The notes: generated by a model from the sequence alone, not told the origin. Positions 9,101-15,976 are shown, counted from the first letter of the stretch. The stretch is DNA of 16,443 nt from DASSNR01 sp036278935 (GCA_036278935.1 DASUKA010000020.1:1-16443), one strand, 5' to 3'. Numbers and translations are program-made.

Positions 9101-9629
9101 AGACGTCGGCGTACCAGCAGGCGGCGGCCTTCGCTTCGTCGTACCGGTCCGCCATGAGATGCACCGCGATCTCGCCGGCAAGACATGCGGACGAAACGAT
9201 GATCCCCTCGCTGTAGCGCGCGAGCAGCTCGCGGTCCACGCGCGGCTTGACGTAGAAGCCCTCCGTGTAGGCGAGCGAGGAGAGCTTTACCAGGTTCCGG
9301 TAGCCGGCGGCGTTCTGCGCCAGCAGCACCAGATGGTAGTAGGATTTGGTGGGCCTGGGCTCCGCGGAGCCCCCCCGGGCACGGGGCGTGGCGCGCGTGC
9401 GTTCGCGCCGGTCGCCGGGGGCCACGTACGCTTCCATCCCGATGATCGGCCGAAGCCCTGCCTTGCGCGCCTTTTCCTGGAACGCCCAGGCGCCGTGCAG
9501 GTTACCATGATCGGTGATGGCGAGCGCTGGTTGCTCGAGTTCGAGGGCGCGCGCGATGAGATCATCGATGCGGTTGGCGCCGTCGAGGAGGGAATACTCG
9601 GAGTGACAGTGCAGATGGACGAAGGACAT
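6108..9629 (-). CDS. dnaE: DNA polymerase III subunit alpha
   Basis: This is the replicative DNA polymerase, 1,173 residues from the chosen ATG at 9629, close to the usual 1,150-1,170. The PHP domain opens with HLHCHSEYS (residues 5-13), then TDHGN (D40, H41), C149 in SSACLAGE and D217/H219 in NDAHF; these metal-ligand positions look intact. The palm has GPGRGSAAGS (from 366) and PDIDVDF (407-413), which contains catalytic aspartates. C-terminal thumb, fingers, helix-hairpin-helix and an OB-fold (about 960-1,060) follow. The start at 9629 is chosen by homology (MSFVHLHCHSEYS). It has no clear ribosome-binding site. In-frame alternatives are ATG 9668, where GGAGG abuts the start codon, ATG 9710 and TTG 9752. 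It is the first gene of the dnaE-accA-ricT-metG cluster. No dnaQ gene is in the window. Confidence 0.96.
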   Translation of the reverse strand: MSFVHLHCHSEYSLLDGANRIDDLIARALELEQPALAITDHGNLHGAWAFQEKARKAGLRPIIGMEAYVAPGDRRERTRATPRARGGSAEPRPTKSYYHLVLLAQNAAGYRNLVKLSSLAYTEGFYVKPRVDRELLARYSEGIIVSSACLAGEIAVHLMADRYDEAKAAACWYADVFKDRYYLEVQAHDAGHLQSKLNAMVFRLATEVGLPVVATNDAHFLRDLDHDAHDILLCIGLGKDRNEPDRMRYDNGLYFKSAPEIAEHFPDRPDVLENTLLIADQAGVEFEKKYHVPSFPLPEGVASENDLLVRLAEAGARERYGDPLPAEARERLDYELGIITKTGYAGYFLITYDFIKAARDRGIPVGPGRGSAAGSLVAYALRITDVCPLKFDLLFERFLNPQRVSMPDIDVDFCFERRGEVIEYVRQKYGRDAVGQIITFGTMKSRAVVKDVGRVLGFTPAETDQLAKLIPNQPNYSLTVKEAITQIPEIARYYKTDERYAQLLDYAVALEGLSRHAGVHAAGVVIAPGPLDDYVPVCTQSSRGAGGSASTDETIVVTQYDMTNLEKAGMLKMDFLGLTTLTVLHDAIEMIAARTGERLDLGALPLDDDDTYRMLRAGRTAGVFQFESPLATDLLRSMHCDRFDDLIASNALMRPGPLDTGMHRVFIHRKRGDEPVTYPLPELEPVLRETYGVITYQEQVMRIAQLLAGLSLAEADVLRKAVGKKNKELIQQELGKFIEKAAARGHDRRVIEELAGQIETFGRYGFNKSHAVAYSIISYQTAWLKAHHPAEYMAALLSSQIGDTDSVVKYINATRELDIEVVAPDVNESGYKFTVVGERRIRFGLGAIRNVGRTAIESILAARAEQPFTSLFDLCERVDLRACNKRVFEALVAAGALDSLGGHRAQYLAGLDTALHEAALMQDEAATGQGSLFGSPGDDEAEPIRQTPLLPNVAPWTDGERLAREKETLGFYISGHPLEPFRMEVELFATHTVSQLGTWTGQPIALGVVVTAIKRQLSKRSGAEFARLTVEDFSGSAEVLVFPEAWTLLSDRLKPDVPVLLKGGYSKRDQDGENPTFIVETATPFAELRATGDVAVAITLTPGNGLAPEVMPDLRVLAEVHAGSAPLEVHWSNGNGERTRLRSRTLRIAVTQAALGDLRALLGDDRVRLTRGS
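6112..6118 (-). promoter_or_regulatory. Ribosome-binding site of accA inside the 3' end of dnaE
   Basis: GGGGGAG on the minus strand lies six bases before the accA ATG and overlaps the last codons of dnaE (stop TAG at 6108-6110). It fixes the accA start and indicates that ribosomes finishing dnaE can pass directly to accA. Confidence 0.7.
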
Positions 9630-9763
9630 CAACCGGGCAGGAGGAGCGTGCCAGTCACGGGGAGTCATCCTCCGGATGGCCGATTCACGCGGGCGGCGGG
9701 CGAGTGGCATGCCGCCGAGGACCTGGTGCGCCGGGTCCGGCGAACGGCCCAATGGTCCCGCGT

Positions 9764-9769
9764 ATTATA
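9764..9769 (-). promoter_or_regulatory. Probable -10 box (TATAAT) for the dnaE operon
   Basis: A perfect TATAAT consensus appears on the minus strand in an otherwise very GC-rich stretch, 135 nt upstream of the chosen dnaE start. Transcription would begin near 9757, just upstream of the TTG at 9752, which therefore is an unlikely start codon. No good -35 match is present: GTGGCG with an 18-bp spacer or TGGCGG with 17 bp. Confidence 0.55.
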
Positions 9770-9812
9770 TCGACGGATCGCGGCACCCGCCACATGAGTC
9801 GCCGGGTGACGC

Positions 9813-9833
9813 CCGGGAGCGGTGCGCTCCCGG
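9813..9833. repeat. Perfect 9-bp GC-rich hairpin in the dnaE upstream region
   Basis: CCGGGAGCG at 9813-9821 pairs with CGCTCCCGG at 9825-9833 around a 3-nt loop. It lies about 45-70 nt upstream of the dnaE -10 box. Being palindromic it could be an operator or cruciform. No T-run follows on either strand, so a terminator is unlikely. Confidence 0.4.
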
Positions 9834-9955
9834 CGCTGCACGGAGATGGCATACCTTCCGCAGTGATCCGTCTTGCTGCGCGTGACGTGCAGCGGTGTAT
9901 CTTGGTTGCGCCGTTCCGGTTCGTGAGGTGCGTTCGCGTGCCTCGCCTTTCTCGT

Positions 9956-9960
9956 GAGGA
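9956..9960 (+). promoter_or_regulatory. Ribosome-binding site of the M30-like lipoprotein
   Basis: GAGGA sits five bases before the ATG at 9966 and decides that start over the in-frame GTG at 9954, which would overlap this site. Confidence 0.65.
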
Positions 9961-9965
9961 TCCAT

Positions 9966-11789
9966 ATGATCACCCTGCGTCGTCTGCCCGCCGCCTGCGT
10001 GCTCCTGCTGGCCATCGCTGCCTGCCACGACGACAGTCCCACACAGCCGCCGGCGTTGAACTGTAGTCCGTCGACGCTGATCTCCCTGCGGCGCATCGGC
10101 GTGAACGCGGCAACCACCAACAACACGCTGGCACCGCTGCAAGGGGCAACGGCTTCGGCAGCCGACCTTGCCGCCTGCCTGGACCTCATCAACGACGGCT
10201 CGAGCTACCTGGTGGTGCCGCAGTTCCCAGCGGACACCGTCCCGTTCACCCCAACGGGGTTCTCCATCGGCAGCCAGCCGGCCGCCGGCGGCAACGTGGC
10301 GGGCCGGCTGGTGTCGGGGGCGCCGGATAGGGGTCCGGGGCTCGGGGTCCGGGAGCTGCCCCGCGTGGCGTTCGACAACATGCTGCGACGCGCCGATCAT
10401 CGGATGGCAATGCGTGCGCCCGCATCGCGGATCAGCCCGAATGCCGAGCGGACGCGTTCACCGCGCCCCCTGGCGGTGACGGTGCCGGCCGAGGGGAGCA
10501 TACGCAGCTTCCATGTGCTGTCCAATCTCGACGGGACCCAGTTCAAAACCGCGGCGGCGCGGTTGGAGTACGTCGGTCAGAACATCCTCATGTACGTGGA
10601 CACCGCATCCCCGCCGGGCGGTTTCAGCAGCGCTCAACTGCATGCCTTCGGCGATCTGTTCGACAAGGTGCTGTACGGGATCGACGTGAACGCGTTCGGG
10701 CCGCCCTCGGACATCGATGGCAACGGCCACATCGATGTACTGCTGTCTCCCATCGTGAACGCCATCACGCCGCGGCCGATCTGCGACAGCGGCTTCGTGG
10801 CCGGATTCTTCTTCGGGCTGGATCTGCTTCCCCACATTCCGCAGCCGGACACCATCAACTCCAACGGCGCGGAAGTGTTCTACGCCATGGTGCCAGATTC
10901 GGGCGGCACGGTGAGCTGCTCGCACGGCGAGGGGGCGGTGGAGAGCATCACGCCCGCGACCTTCGTGCACGAGTTCCAGCACATGATTTCCTTCAATCAG
11001 CATGTGCTCGTTCGCAATGGACCGGACGAGGTGGCGTGGCTGAACGAGGGGTTGAGCCACATCGCTGAATGGCTTGGTGCCAAGTACTACATGAACAAGT
11101 ATCCGCCGCCCACAGGTCGCACGAGTCCGGACCAACTCTACCCCGATTCCGCCGAAGGATTCGTCTCCGGCGACATCTTCAACTCGTACACGTATCTGCT
11201 GAACACGGCCTCCCAGGAGGATAGCGCGGCCGTCCTGAACTGGCCTGGTGACGGCACGCTGGCAGAGCGCGGAGCGGCGTGGCTCTTTCTCCGCTGGCTC
11301 GGTGACCAGAAGGGCACGGGCATCTACAAGAAGCTGGATCAGACCATGCTCACCGGCGTGGCCAACGTCGAAGCGCAATCGGGGGAAACGTTCCCCACGC
11401 TGTTCGGGGATTTCAGCCTGGCGCTCTACACCGACAGTCTTCCCGGCGTCCCGCGCGATCACGTCGCGCAGCGCTACCAGTTCCCGGGCGAAATTCCGTT
11501 ACGGGAGATCTACGCCCGCATCTTCCTGACATCCAACGGCCCCACGCCACAGATTCCGCGTCCCTTCCCCTTGCAGGTGACGGCGATCCAACCCGCGACC
11601 AGCACCTCGTCGCGCATGTTCCCTGGCACAATGAGCTTCTTCAGCGTGCAGACAGGGCAGGACGGCTCGGCGCTCGACCTCTCCTTCACCGCGCCGGACG
11701 GCACACCGTTGGCCGCGTCGCTGCACCCTCAGGTGACCATCTTCCGATGTCCCTCGGCGGACGCCTGCCCGTTGGTGGTGAATCCGTGA
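9966..11789 (+). CDS. Secreted lipoprotein zinc metallopeptidase, M30 (hyicolysin)-like
   Basis: The 607-residue protein starts at the ATG at 9966, supported by GAGGA five bases upstream; a GTG at 9954 overlaps that site and is rejected. A lipoprotein signal ends in the lipobox AIAAC (C20). The zinc-binding HExxH motif reads HEFQH at 335-339, followed by WLNEGLSHIAEW (about 358-369), whose Glu is a likely third ligand as in gluzincins. VHEFQHMI plus the NEG-S-x-x-AE follow-up resembles peptidase family M30. A DIDGNGHIDVLL loop at 249-260 has the Asp/Asn spacing of a calcium-binding EF-hand-like loop. The N-terminal 180 residues look like a prosegment or linker rich in Pro and Ala; the C-terminal 150 probably form beta-sandwich domains. 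It may degrade extracellular protein; substrate unknown. It lies upstream of another metallopeptidase gene, separated by an inverted repeat. Confidence 0.75.
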   Translation: MITLRRLPAACVLLLAIAACHDDSPTQPPALNCSPSTLISLRRIGVNAATTNNTLAPLQGATASAADLAACLDLINDGSSYLVVPQFPADTVPFTPTGFSIGSQPAAGGNVAGRLVSGAPDRGPGLGVRELPRVAFDNMLRRADHRMAMRAPASRISPNAERTRSPRPLAVTVPAEGSIRSFHVLSNLDGTQFKTAAARLEYVGQNILMYVDTASPPGGFSSAQLHAFGDLFDKVLYGIDVNAFGPPSDIDGNGHIDVLLSPIVNAITPRPICDSGFVAGFFFGLDLLPHIPQPDTINSNGAEVFYAMVPDSGGTVSCSHGEGAVESITPATFVHEFQHMISFNQHVLVRNGPDEVAWLNEGLSHIAEWLGAKYYMNKYPPPTGRTSPDQLYPDSAEGFVSGDIFNSYTYLLNTASQEDSAAVLNWPGDGTLAERGAAWLFLRWLGDQKGTGIYKKLDQTMLTGVANVEAQSGETFPTLFGDFSLALYTDSLPGVPRDHVAQRYQFPGEIPLREIYARIFLTSNGPTPQIPRPFPLQVTAIQPATSTSSRMFPGTMSFFSVQTGQDGSALDLSFTAPDGTPLAASLHPQVTIFRCPSADACPLVVNP

Positions 11790-11799
11790 CGGCGGTGAC

Positions 11800-11855
11800 G
11801 GCGGGCGGTGAGGACCGGTGGGCGCATTGCGACTCACCGCTCCTCACCGCCCGCC
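11800..11855. repeat. 15-bp perfect inverted repeat after the M30-like gene, possible terminator
   Basis: GGCGGGCGGTGAGGA at 11800-11814 is exactly complementary to 11841-11855; after one mismatch another 5 bp pair (11816-11820 with 11835-11839), leaving a 14-nt loop. It begins 11 nt after the M30-like stop. No T-run follows. The surrounding gap (11790-11929) also contains a tandem TGACGGCGG pair at 11787-11804 and three direct copies of CTCACCGC (11833, 11843, 11882), so it is repeat-derived rather than ordinary spacer. Confidence 0.6.
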
Positions 11856-11929
11856 GCGCCAGGCACCGCTCATAGCTCGCGCTCACCGCCTCACTGACCG
11901 TTCATCGTTCCTCGCTCGTTCCTGCCGCC

Positions 11930-13048
11930 ATGTCGTCTCCATTCCACACGCTCCTGCGCGTCGTCCGGTGGGTGCTGGGCACTGTGGTGGTGCTGGTCGC
12001 GCTGTTTCTGATCGTCACCCCGATCGGCCGCTATCTGGCGCAGGCGGCGTGGGCCGAGGGGAAGATTCTGGCGGCGCGCCGGCCGATTGTGGGCATGGTG
12101 ACGGATTCCACCGTGAATCCGGCGGTGCGGGACAAACTCCAGCTCGTGCTCGCCGCCCGCGCCTTTGCCGTAGACTCGGTTGGCTTACGCGCGCGCACGA
12201 GCTTCACTACCTACAGCCGCGTGACGCACGACACGCTGGTGCTCGTGCTCGCCGGAGCCTACCGCGACCGCCTGGTGCCGTATACCTGGTGGTTCCCCAT
12301 TGTCGGGCGGGTCCCATACAAGGGCTATTTCGATTTTGCCGCCGCGCATGAAGCGGCGCAGGCGCTGGAGCGTCGCGGCTACGACGCGTATCTCCGCCCC
12401 TCGCCCGCGTTCAGCACGCTCGGATGGTTCAATGATCCGCTGCTCTCCACCACGCTGGGCGGCGACTCCGTTTCGCTCGCGAACACGGTGATCCATGAGC
12501 TCACGCACAATACCTTCTATGCGAGCGGGCAGGCCGTATTCAACGAGTCGTTCGCGAACTTCGTGGGTGCACGCGGCGCGGAGTGGTTCTTCGCCGCCAG
12601 AGGCGATTCGGGGAATGCGGCGTTCAGCGCGGCCGAATGGAGCGATCAGCGAACGATGGGGCGCTTCTGGGATGCGCTCTACGGCGCGCTCGACTCCGCC
12701 TTTCACGCACATCCGTCAAGCAGACCAGCGCGTCTGGCAGCGCGCGACACGATCTACGCGCGAGCGCAGATGCTGTTCGCCGACAGCGTGCTCCCCTCGC
12801 TCAAGACCGTGCATCCCCGCGCGGGCTCGCAGCTTCGCCTGAACAACGCCGTCCTGCTGGCCCGCCGCATCTACCGCACTCGTCTCGACCTGTTCGATGC
12901 CGTGTACGCCGACGAAGGGTTCGACCTCCGCCGCACCGTGCGCGAGGTGATCGCCCTGGCCAAGTCACGCCCCGATGATCCGTACGGCGCGCTGGCGCGG
13001 TGGGTGAAGAGCGAGAGAGGAGAGAGGAGAAGGGCGGGACGGCAGTGA
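11930..13048 (+). CDS. Membrane-anchored putative aminopeptidase (PF10023-like)
   Basis: The 372-residue protein has one N-terminal membrane segment (about 12-31) and a C-terminal extracytoplasmic domain. The zinc motif is HELTH at 189-193 in VIHELTHNTFY, followed by FNESFANFVG (204-213) with E206 as the likely third ligand. WWFPIVGRVPYKGYF (about 120-134) and GWFNDPLLST (165-174) are also typical of the predicted aminopeptidase family PF10023; the enzymatic activity of that family is poorly studied. No ribosome-binding site precedes the ATG, so the start is by family fit. The last 12 codons (ERGERRRAGRQ and the stop) are built from a GAGAG-rich repeat that also ends the convergent helicase gene, so this tail probably is not part of the conserved fold. 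It follows the M30-like gene but is separated by a hairpin. Confidence 0.8.
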   Translation: MSSPFHTLLRVVRWVLGTVVVLVALFLIVTPIGRYLAQAAWAEGKILAARRPIVGMVTDSTVNPAVRDKLQLVLAARAFAVDSVGLRARTSFTTYSRVTHDTLVLVLAGAYRDRLVPYTWWFPIVGRVPYKGYFDFAAAHEAAQALERRGYDAYLRPSPAFSTLGWFNDPLLSTTLGGDSVSLANTVIHELTHNTFYASGQAVFNESFANFVGARGAEWFFAARGDSGNAAFSAAEWSDQRTMGRFWDALYGALDSAFHAHPSSRPARLAARDTIYARAQMLFADSVLPSLKTVHPRAGSQLRLNNAVLLARRIYRTRLDLFDAVYADEGFDLRRTVREVIALAKSRPDDPYGALARWVKSERGERRRAGRQ

Positions 13049-13188
13049 GTCAGTGAGTCAGGAAAACCTTGCAGGAGCACGGGTCTTTCCCGCGAGGCCC
13101 GATCCGCTTCCCACAACTCATCACTCACACCTCACAACCGTCCCTCGTCCTCTCGCCTTTCTCCTTTCCCCTCTCTTTTTTCGAACCG
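13009..13188. repeat. Mirrored purine-rich repeat pair spanning two convergent gene ends
   Basis: The plus strand at about 13009-13060 and the minus strand at about 13188-13110 share the order: GAGAG-rich tract, GGGACGG, a NNG triplet, TGA stop, then GTGAGT-type repeats. GGGACGG lies at 13036-13042 (+) and 13138-13144 (-). After the first stop there are two tandem AGTGAGTC units (13044-13059). The two halves are thus imperfect inverted copies separated by about 80 bases and could fold into a large hairpin between the genes. Confidence 0.6.
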
Positions 13189-15246
13189 ACTGCGCACGAG
13201 GGCACGGACATCGAGCACGGGGGCGGCAGCCGGTGTGGCGGCGGGCAGCGCCTCACCGCTCGCGGCAACCACGCGCTGCATGCGCGCCTGCACACTTGCA
13301 TCGATGAAGCGCGAAAGCTGACCGAATGAGTAGTCGGCCCCAAACCGCGAGCTGTAGCTGTTGAGCGGATAGAGGATGGACAGCTCGTGGCGGGCGCGCG
13401 TCATGGCGACGTACATGAGGCGGCGTTCCTCCTCGGTGTCCTCGTCCCGGCGCAGCGAGCGCGAAGAGGGAAAGGAGCCGTCCACGGCCGAGATGACGAA
13501 CACCGCGTCCCACTCTCGCCCCTTGGCACTGTGCACCGTGCTCAGAATGAGCGCGTCATCGTCCGCGGGGCCCGCCGCTCCGGCCAGATCCTGCGTGGAC
13601 GCCGGAGGGTCGAGTGCGAGTTCGGCCAGGAAGGCGGCGCGGCTCGGGAAGCCGCCGGCGATCGTCTGTAACTGATCAAGATCGGCGAGTCGCGGGTCCG
13701 CGTGATCGTAACGCTCGCGCAGCACGTCGTCGTACATCGTGCGAAAGAGGGCGATCTCGGCGCCCGGCGCGCTTCCGGCCGGGTCCTGCGCGCGCACCGC
13801 ATCGAAGAGCTGCGCCAGCGCGTGGTGCGCCTCCCGCGCGCGGGGCGGCGGCACGTACGCGGCAAAGGCGCGCGGATCCCAACGCCGCTCCGTCATGGCG
13901 TCCACGGCGGAACGCGCGGTAGCATCGCCGATGCCGGGCAGCAGGCGCAGCACGCGATACCAGCTCACTTCGTCGCGCGTGTTCTCCAGAATGCGCAGGA
14001 ACGCGAGCACGTCCTTCACGTGCGCCGCCTCGAGAAACTTGAGGCCGCCCCACTTCTCGAAGGGGATCTTCCGGTTGGCGAGCTCGATTTCCAGATCGGC
14101 GGACATGTAGCCGGAGCGGAAGAGCACCGCCATCTCACGCAGCGGTGTGCCCTCCTCGTGCAGCGCCAGCACGCGGTCGACCACGAAGCGCGTCTGCTCG
14201 TGCTCGTCGCGCGCCACCACGAGGCAAGGGGGAACGCCGCCCGTGCGGTCCGTGCGCAGCGTCTTGGCGTAGCCGCGCGGCGCGCGCGCGATGAGAGCGT
14301 TGGTCGCGTCGAGGATCGGCTGCGTGGAGCGGTAGTTCTGCTCGAGCGGCACGATGGTTGTGCCCGGAAAGTGCCGCGGGAATTCGAGGATATTGCGCAC
14401 GTCGGCACCGCGGAAGGCGTAGATGCTCTGCGCGTCGTCGCCCACCACGGTGAGATTCCGGTGGGTGTCGCACATCCCCCGGAGGATGCGCGCCTGCAGC
14501 GCGTTGGTGTCCTGGTACTCATCCACCAGCACATGGTCGTACAGCGCCGCGATGCGCGCACCGAGCTCGGGCGCGTTGCTCAGCATCGCCGCCCAGAAGA
14601 GGAGCAGGTCGTTGTAGTCCACCAGGTTGCGCTCCGCCTTGCGCGTGGTGTACACGGCGAAGACACGCTCCATGGATTCGGCATCTCTCAGAAAGCGCGG
14701 GTAATCATCCCGGAGAATCTCCTCGACCGGAATGTCCGTGTTCACGTGGCGGGAGTATACGTGGTGCAGCGTCTCCTTCTTGGGGAAGCGCGACCCCCTG
14801 GCGCCGTAGCCGAGATGGGCGCGCGCGATCCCCATCAGCTCCACCGCATCGCTCTGGTCGAGGATGGTGAAGTCCTGGGCGATGCCGGCTGCGGCGCCGT
14901 ACATGCGGAGCAGCCGGTGCGCAGTGGCGTGAAAGGTGCCGCCCTGCACCTGTGCGCTCGCGGGTCCGACAAGCCGCCCCACGCGGCCGAGCATCTCCTG
15001 CGCAGCGCGGCGTGTGAAGGTGAGTAGGAGGATGCGATGTGCGGGGACGCCGCGCTCGATCAGGTGCGCCACGCGGTGCACCAGCGTGCGGGTCTTTCCC
15101 GTGCCGGCGCCCGCCACGATCAACAGCGGACCATCGCCAAAGGTGGCAGCGGTCCGCTGCGCCGCGTTCAGCCCGCTCGCGGCGTCATGCGCGTGTGGCG
15201 GGGTGGGCGGGCGTGAGCGCGCCGGCGTCCTGGTGCGGTGGGACAT
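13132..15246 (-). CDS. UvrD/Rep/PcrA-family ATP-dependent DNA helicase (superfamily 1A)
   Basis: The 704-residue helicase unwinds DNA 3'->5' in repair or replication restart. Motifs in order: Q-motif LNAAQR (about 26-31), Walker A GAGTGKT (46-52), TFTRRAAQEM (motif Ia), DEYQDTN (242-248), GDDAQSIYAFRGA (motif III, about 269-281), QNYRST (303-308), VHSAKGREWD (motif V) and RLMYVAMTRAR (motif VI) near the C-terminus. UvrD, Rep and PcrA cannot be told apart from this alone, so no symbol is given. The usual C-terminal Tudor-like RNA-polymerase-binding domain is not evident; after motif VI there is an Ala/Pro linker and a charged tail (EKREGKGERREDEGRL) encoded by repeat sequence. I prefer ATG 15246 over ATG 15288 because the upstream extra residues are not conserved; even so it overlaps the lipB end by 62 nt, and no clear ribosome-binding site is seen. 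Confidence 0.93.
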   Translation of the reverse strand: MSHRTRTPARSRPPTPPHAHDAASGLNAAQRTAATFGDGPLLIVAGAGTGKTRTLVHRVAHLIERGVPAHRILLLTFTRRAAQEMLGRVGRLVGPASAQVQGGTFHATAHRLLRMYGAAAGIAQDFTILDQSDAVELMGIARAHLGYGARGSRFPKKETLHHVYSRHVNTDIPVEEILRDDYPRFLRDAESMERVFAVYTTRKAERNLVDYNDLLLFWAAMLSNAPELGARIAALYDHVLVDEYQDTNALQARILRGMCDTHRNLTVVGDDAQSIYAFRGADVRNILEFPRHFPGTTIVPLEQNYRSTQPILDATNALIARAPRGYAKTLRTDRTGGVPPCLVVARDEHEQTRFVVDRVLALHEEGTPLREMAVLFRSGYMSADLEIELANRKIPFEKWGGLKFLEAAHVKDVLAFLRILENTRDEVSWYRVLRLLPGIGDATARSAVDAMTERRWDPRAFAAYVPPPRAREAHHALAQLFDAVRAQDPAGSAPGAEIALFRTMYDDVLRERYDHADPRLADLDQLQTIAGGFPSRAAFLAELALDPPASTQDLAGAAGPADDDALILSTVHSAKGREWDAVFVISAVDGSFPSSRSLRRDEDTEEERRLMYVAMTRARHELSILYPLNSYSSRFGADYSFGQLSRFIDASVQARMQRVVAASGEALPAATPAAAPVLDVRALVRSRFEKREGKGERREDEGRL

Positions 15247-15976
15247 CCCGAGAAATATACGCCGCCGCCCCTCGCAGGGCCGCCACATCGTGCGGGCGCG
15301 GGACGAGCGAGAATATCTCGCCGAAGGCGCGGGTCACGGCGTCCTCCACGGCGGACATTTCCGGAGCCGCCCCGTTCAGCTCCTTCGCCATCGACGTCAT
15401 CACCACCCCATCGATGCCGCACGGCACCATGAGACCGAAGTAGGAAAGGTCTACCGTGACGTTGAGGGCGAAGCCGTGCCACGTGACCCAGTCCCGGGCA
15501 TGCACGCCGATCGATGCCATCTTGCGACCGTTCGTCCAGACGCCCGTGAGCCCCGCGTTGCGGCCTGCCGGAATGCCGTAGTCGTGCAGCGGGCGGATGA
15601 GCGCCTCCTCGATCTGGCGCAGGTACCAGTGCAGATCGCGCGTGTGTCGCTTGAGATCGATGATGGGATAGCCCACCAGCTGCCCCGGGCCATGGAAGGT
15701 GACGTCCCCGCCGCGCTCCACCTCGAACAGCTCCACACCACGTGCGCGCAGCAGGTCGGGCGAGGAAAGGAGGTGCGCCGTCTTCGCGGTGCGGCCGAGC
15801 GTGATGACGGGCGGGTGCTCCAGCAGCAGGAGCACGTCCTGGCCGATCGCTCCGCTGATCCGCGCACGGGCGACGTCGCGCTGCAACGCCAGTGCGTCCG
15901 CATACGACATGGTGCCGAGGGAGACCACCCAGAGCTCGCGGACCCCATCGCCTGTCGCATCTGAACCTTTCTGCAT
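15185..15976 (-). CDS. lipB: Octanoyltransferase (lipoyl-protein synthesis)
   Basis: LipB moves octanoate from acyl-carrier protein to the lipoyl domains of pyruvate and 2-oxoglutarate dehydrogenases and the glycine cleavage H protein; LipA then adds sulfur. The 263-residue protein shows RGGDVTFHGPGQ (88-99), the catalytic lysine K152 in NGRKMASIG and the thioester cysteine C186 in PCGIDGVVM. These lie 17 residues later than K135 and C169 of E. coli, and the 34-residue spacing is identical. I chose ATG 15976: the open frame extends to 16234 but that extra part has no family similarity and would run through the divergent gene at 16021. No strong ribosome-binding site is seen. The C-terminus (about 235-263) is an Ala/Pro-rich extension beyond the LipB fold that overlaps the helicase start. 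No lipA is in the window. Confidence 0.95.
   Translation of the reverse strand: MQKGSDATGDGVRELWVVSLGTMSYADALALQRDVARARISGAIGQDVLLLLEHPPVITLGRTAKTAHLLSSPDLLRARGVELFEVERGGDVTFHGPGQLVGYPIIDLKRHTRDLHWYLRQIEEALIRPLHDYGIPAGRNAGLTGVWTNGRKMASIGVHARDWVTWHGFALNVTVDLSYFGLMVPCGIDGVVMTSMAKELNGAAPEMSAVEDAVTRAFGEIFSLVPRPHDVAALRGAAAYISRDVPPHQDAGALTPAHPATRA

Larger units (their letters stand above)
9630..9965. other. Divergent intergenic region between dnaE and the M30-like gene
   Basis: These 336 bases hold the putative dnaE promoter and leader on the minus strand (9630-9769). Downstream of that lies a perfect 9-bp hairpin (9813-9821 with 9825-9833, loop GTG). The ribosome-binding site GAGGA (9956-9960) of the lipoprotein gene follows. 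A weak plus-strand pair, TTGCTG (9873-9878) and TATCTT (9898-9903) with a 19-bp spacer, could serve the lipoprotein gene but is far from consensus. Parts of 9630-9752 could be coding if dnaE starts further upstream than chosen. Confidence 0.5.

Noticed and set aside
9630..9752. Extended DnaE N-terminus from TTG 9752
   Set aside because: The extra 41 residues are Arg/Pro-rich with no family counterpart, and a TATAAT box 12 bases upstream would leave almost no leader.
6882..9797. 971-codon open frame on the plus strand
   Set aside because: It is antisense to dnaE, has no recognisable domain, is rich in Arg/His/Val typical of reverse-frame reading of GC-rich codons, and dnaE itself is unmistakable.
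9873..9903. TTGCTG...TATCTT as promoter for the M30-like gene
   Set aside because: The spacer is 19 bp and both hexamers are weak; mentioned only in the intergenic entry, not as its own feature.
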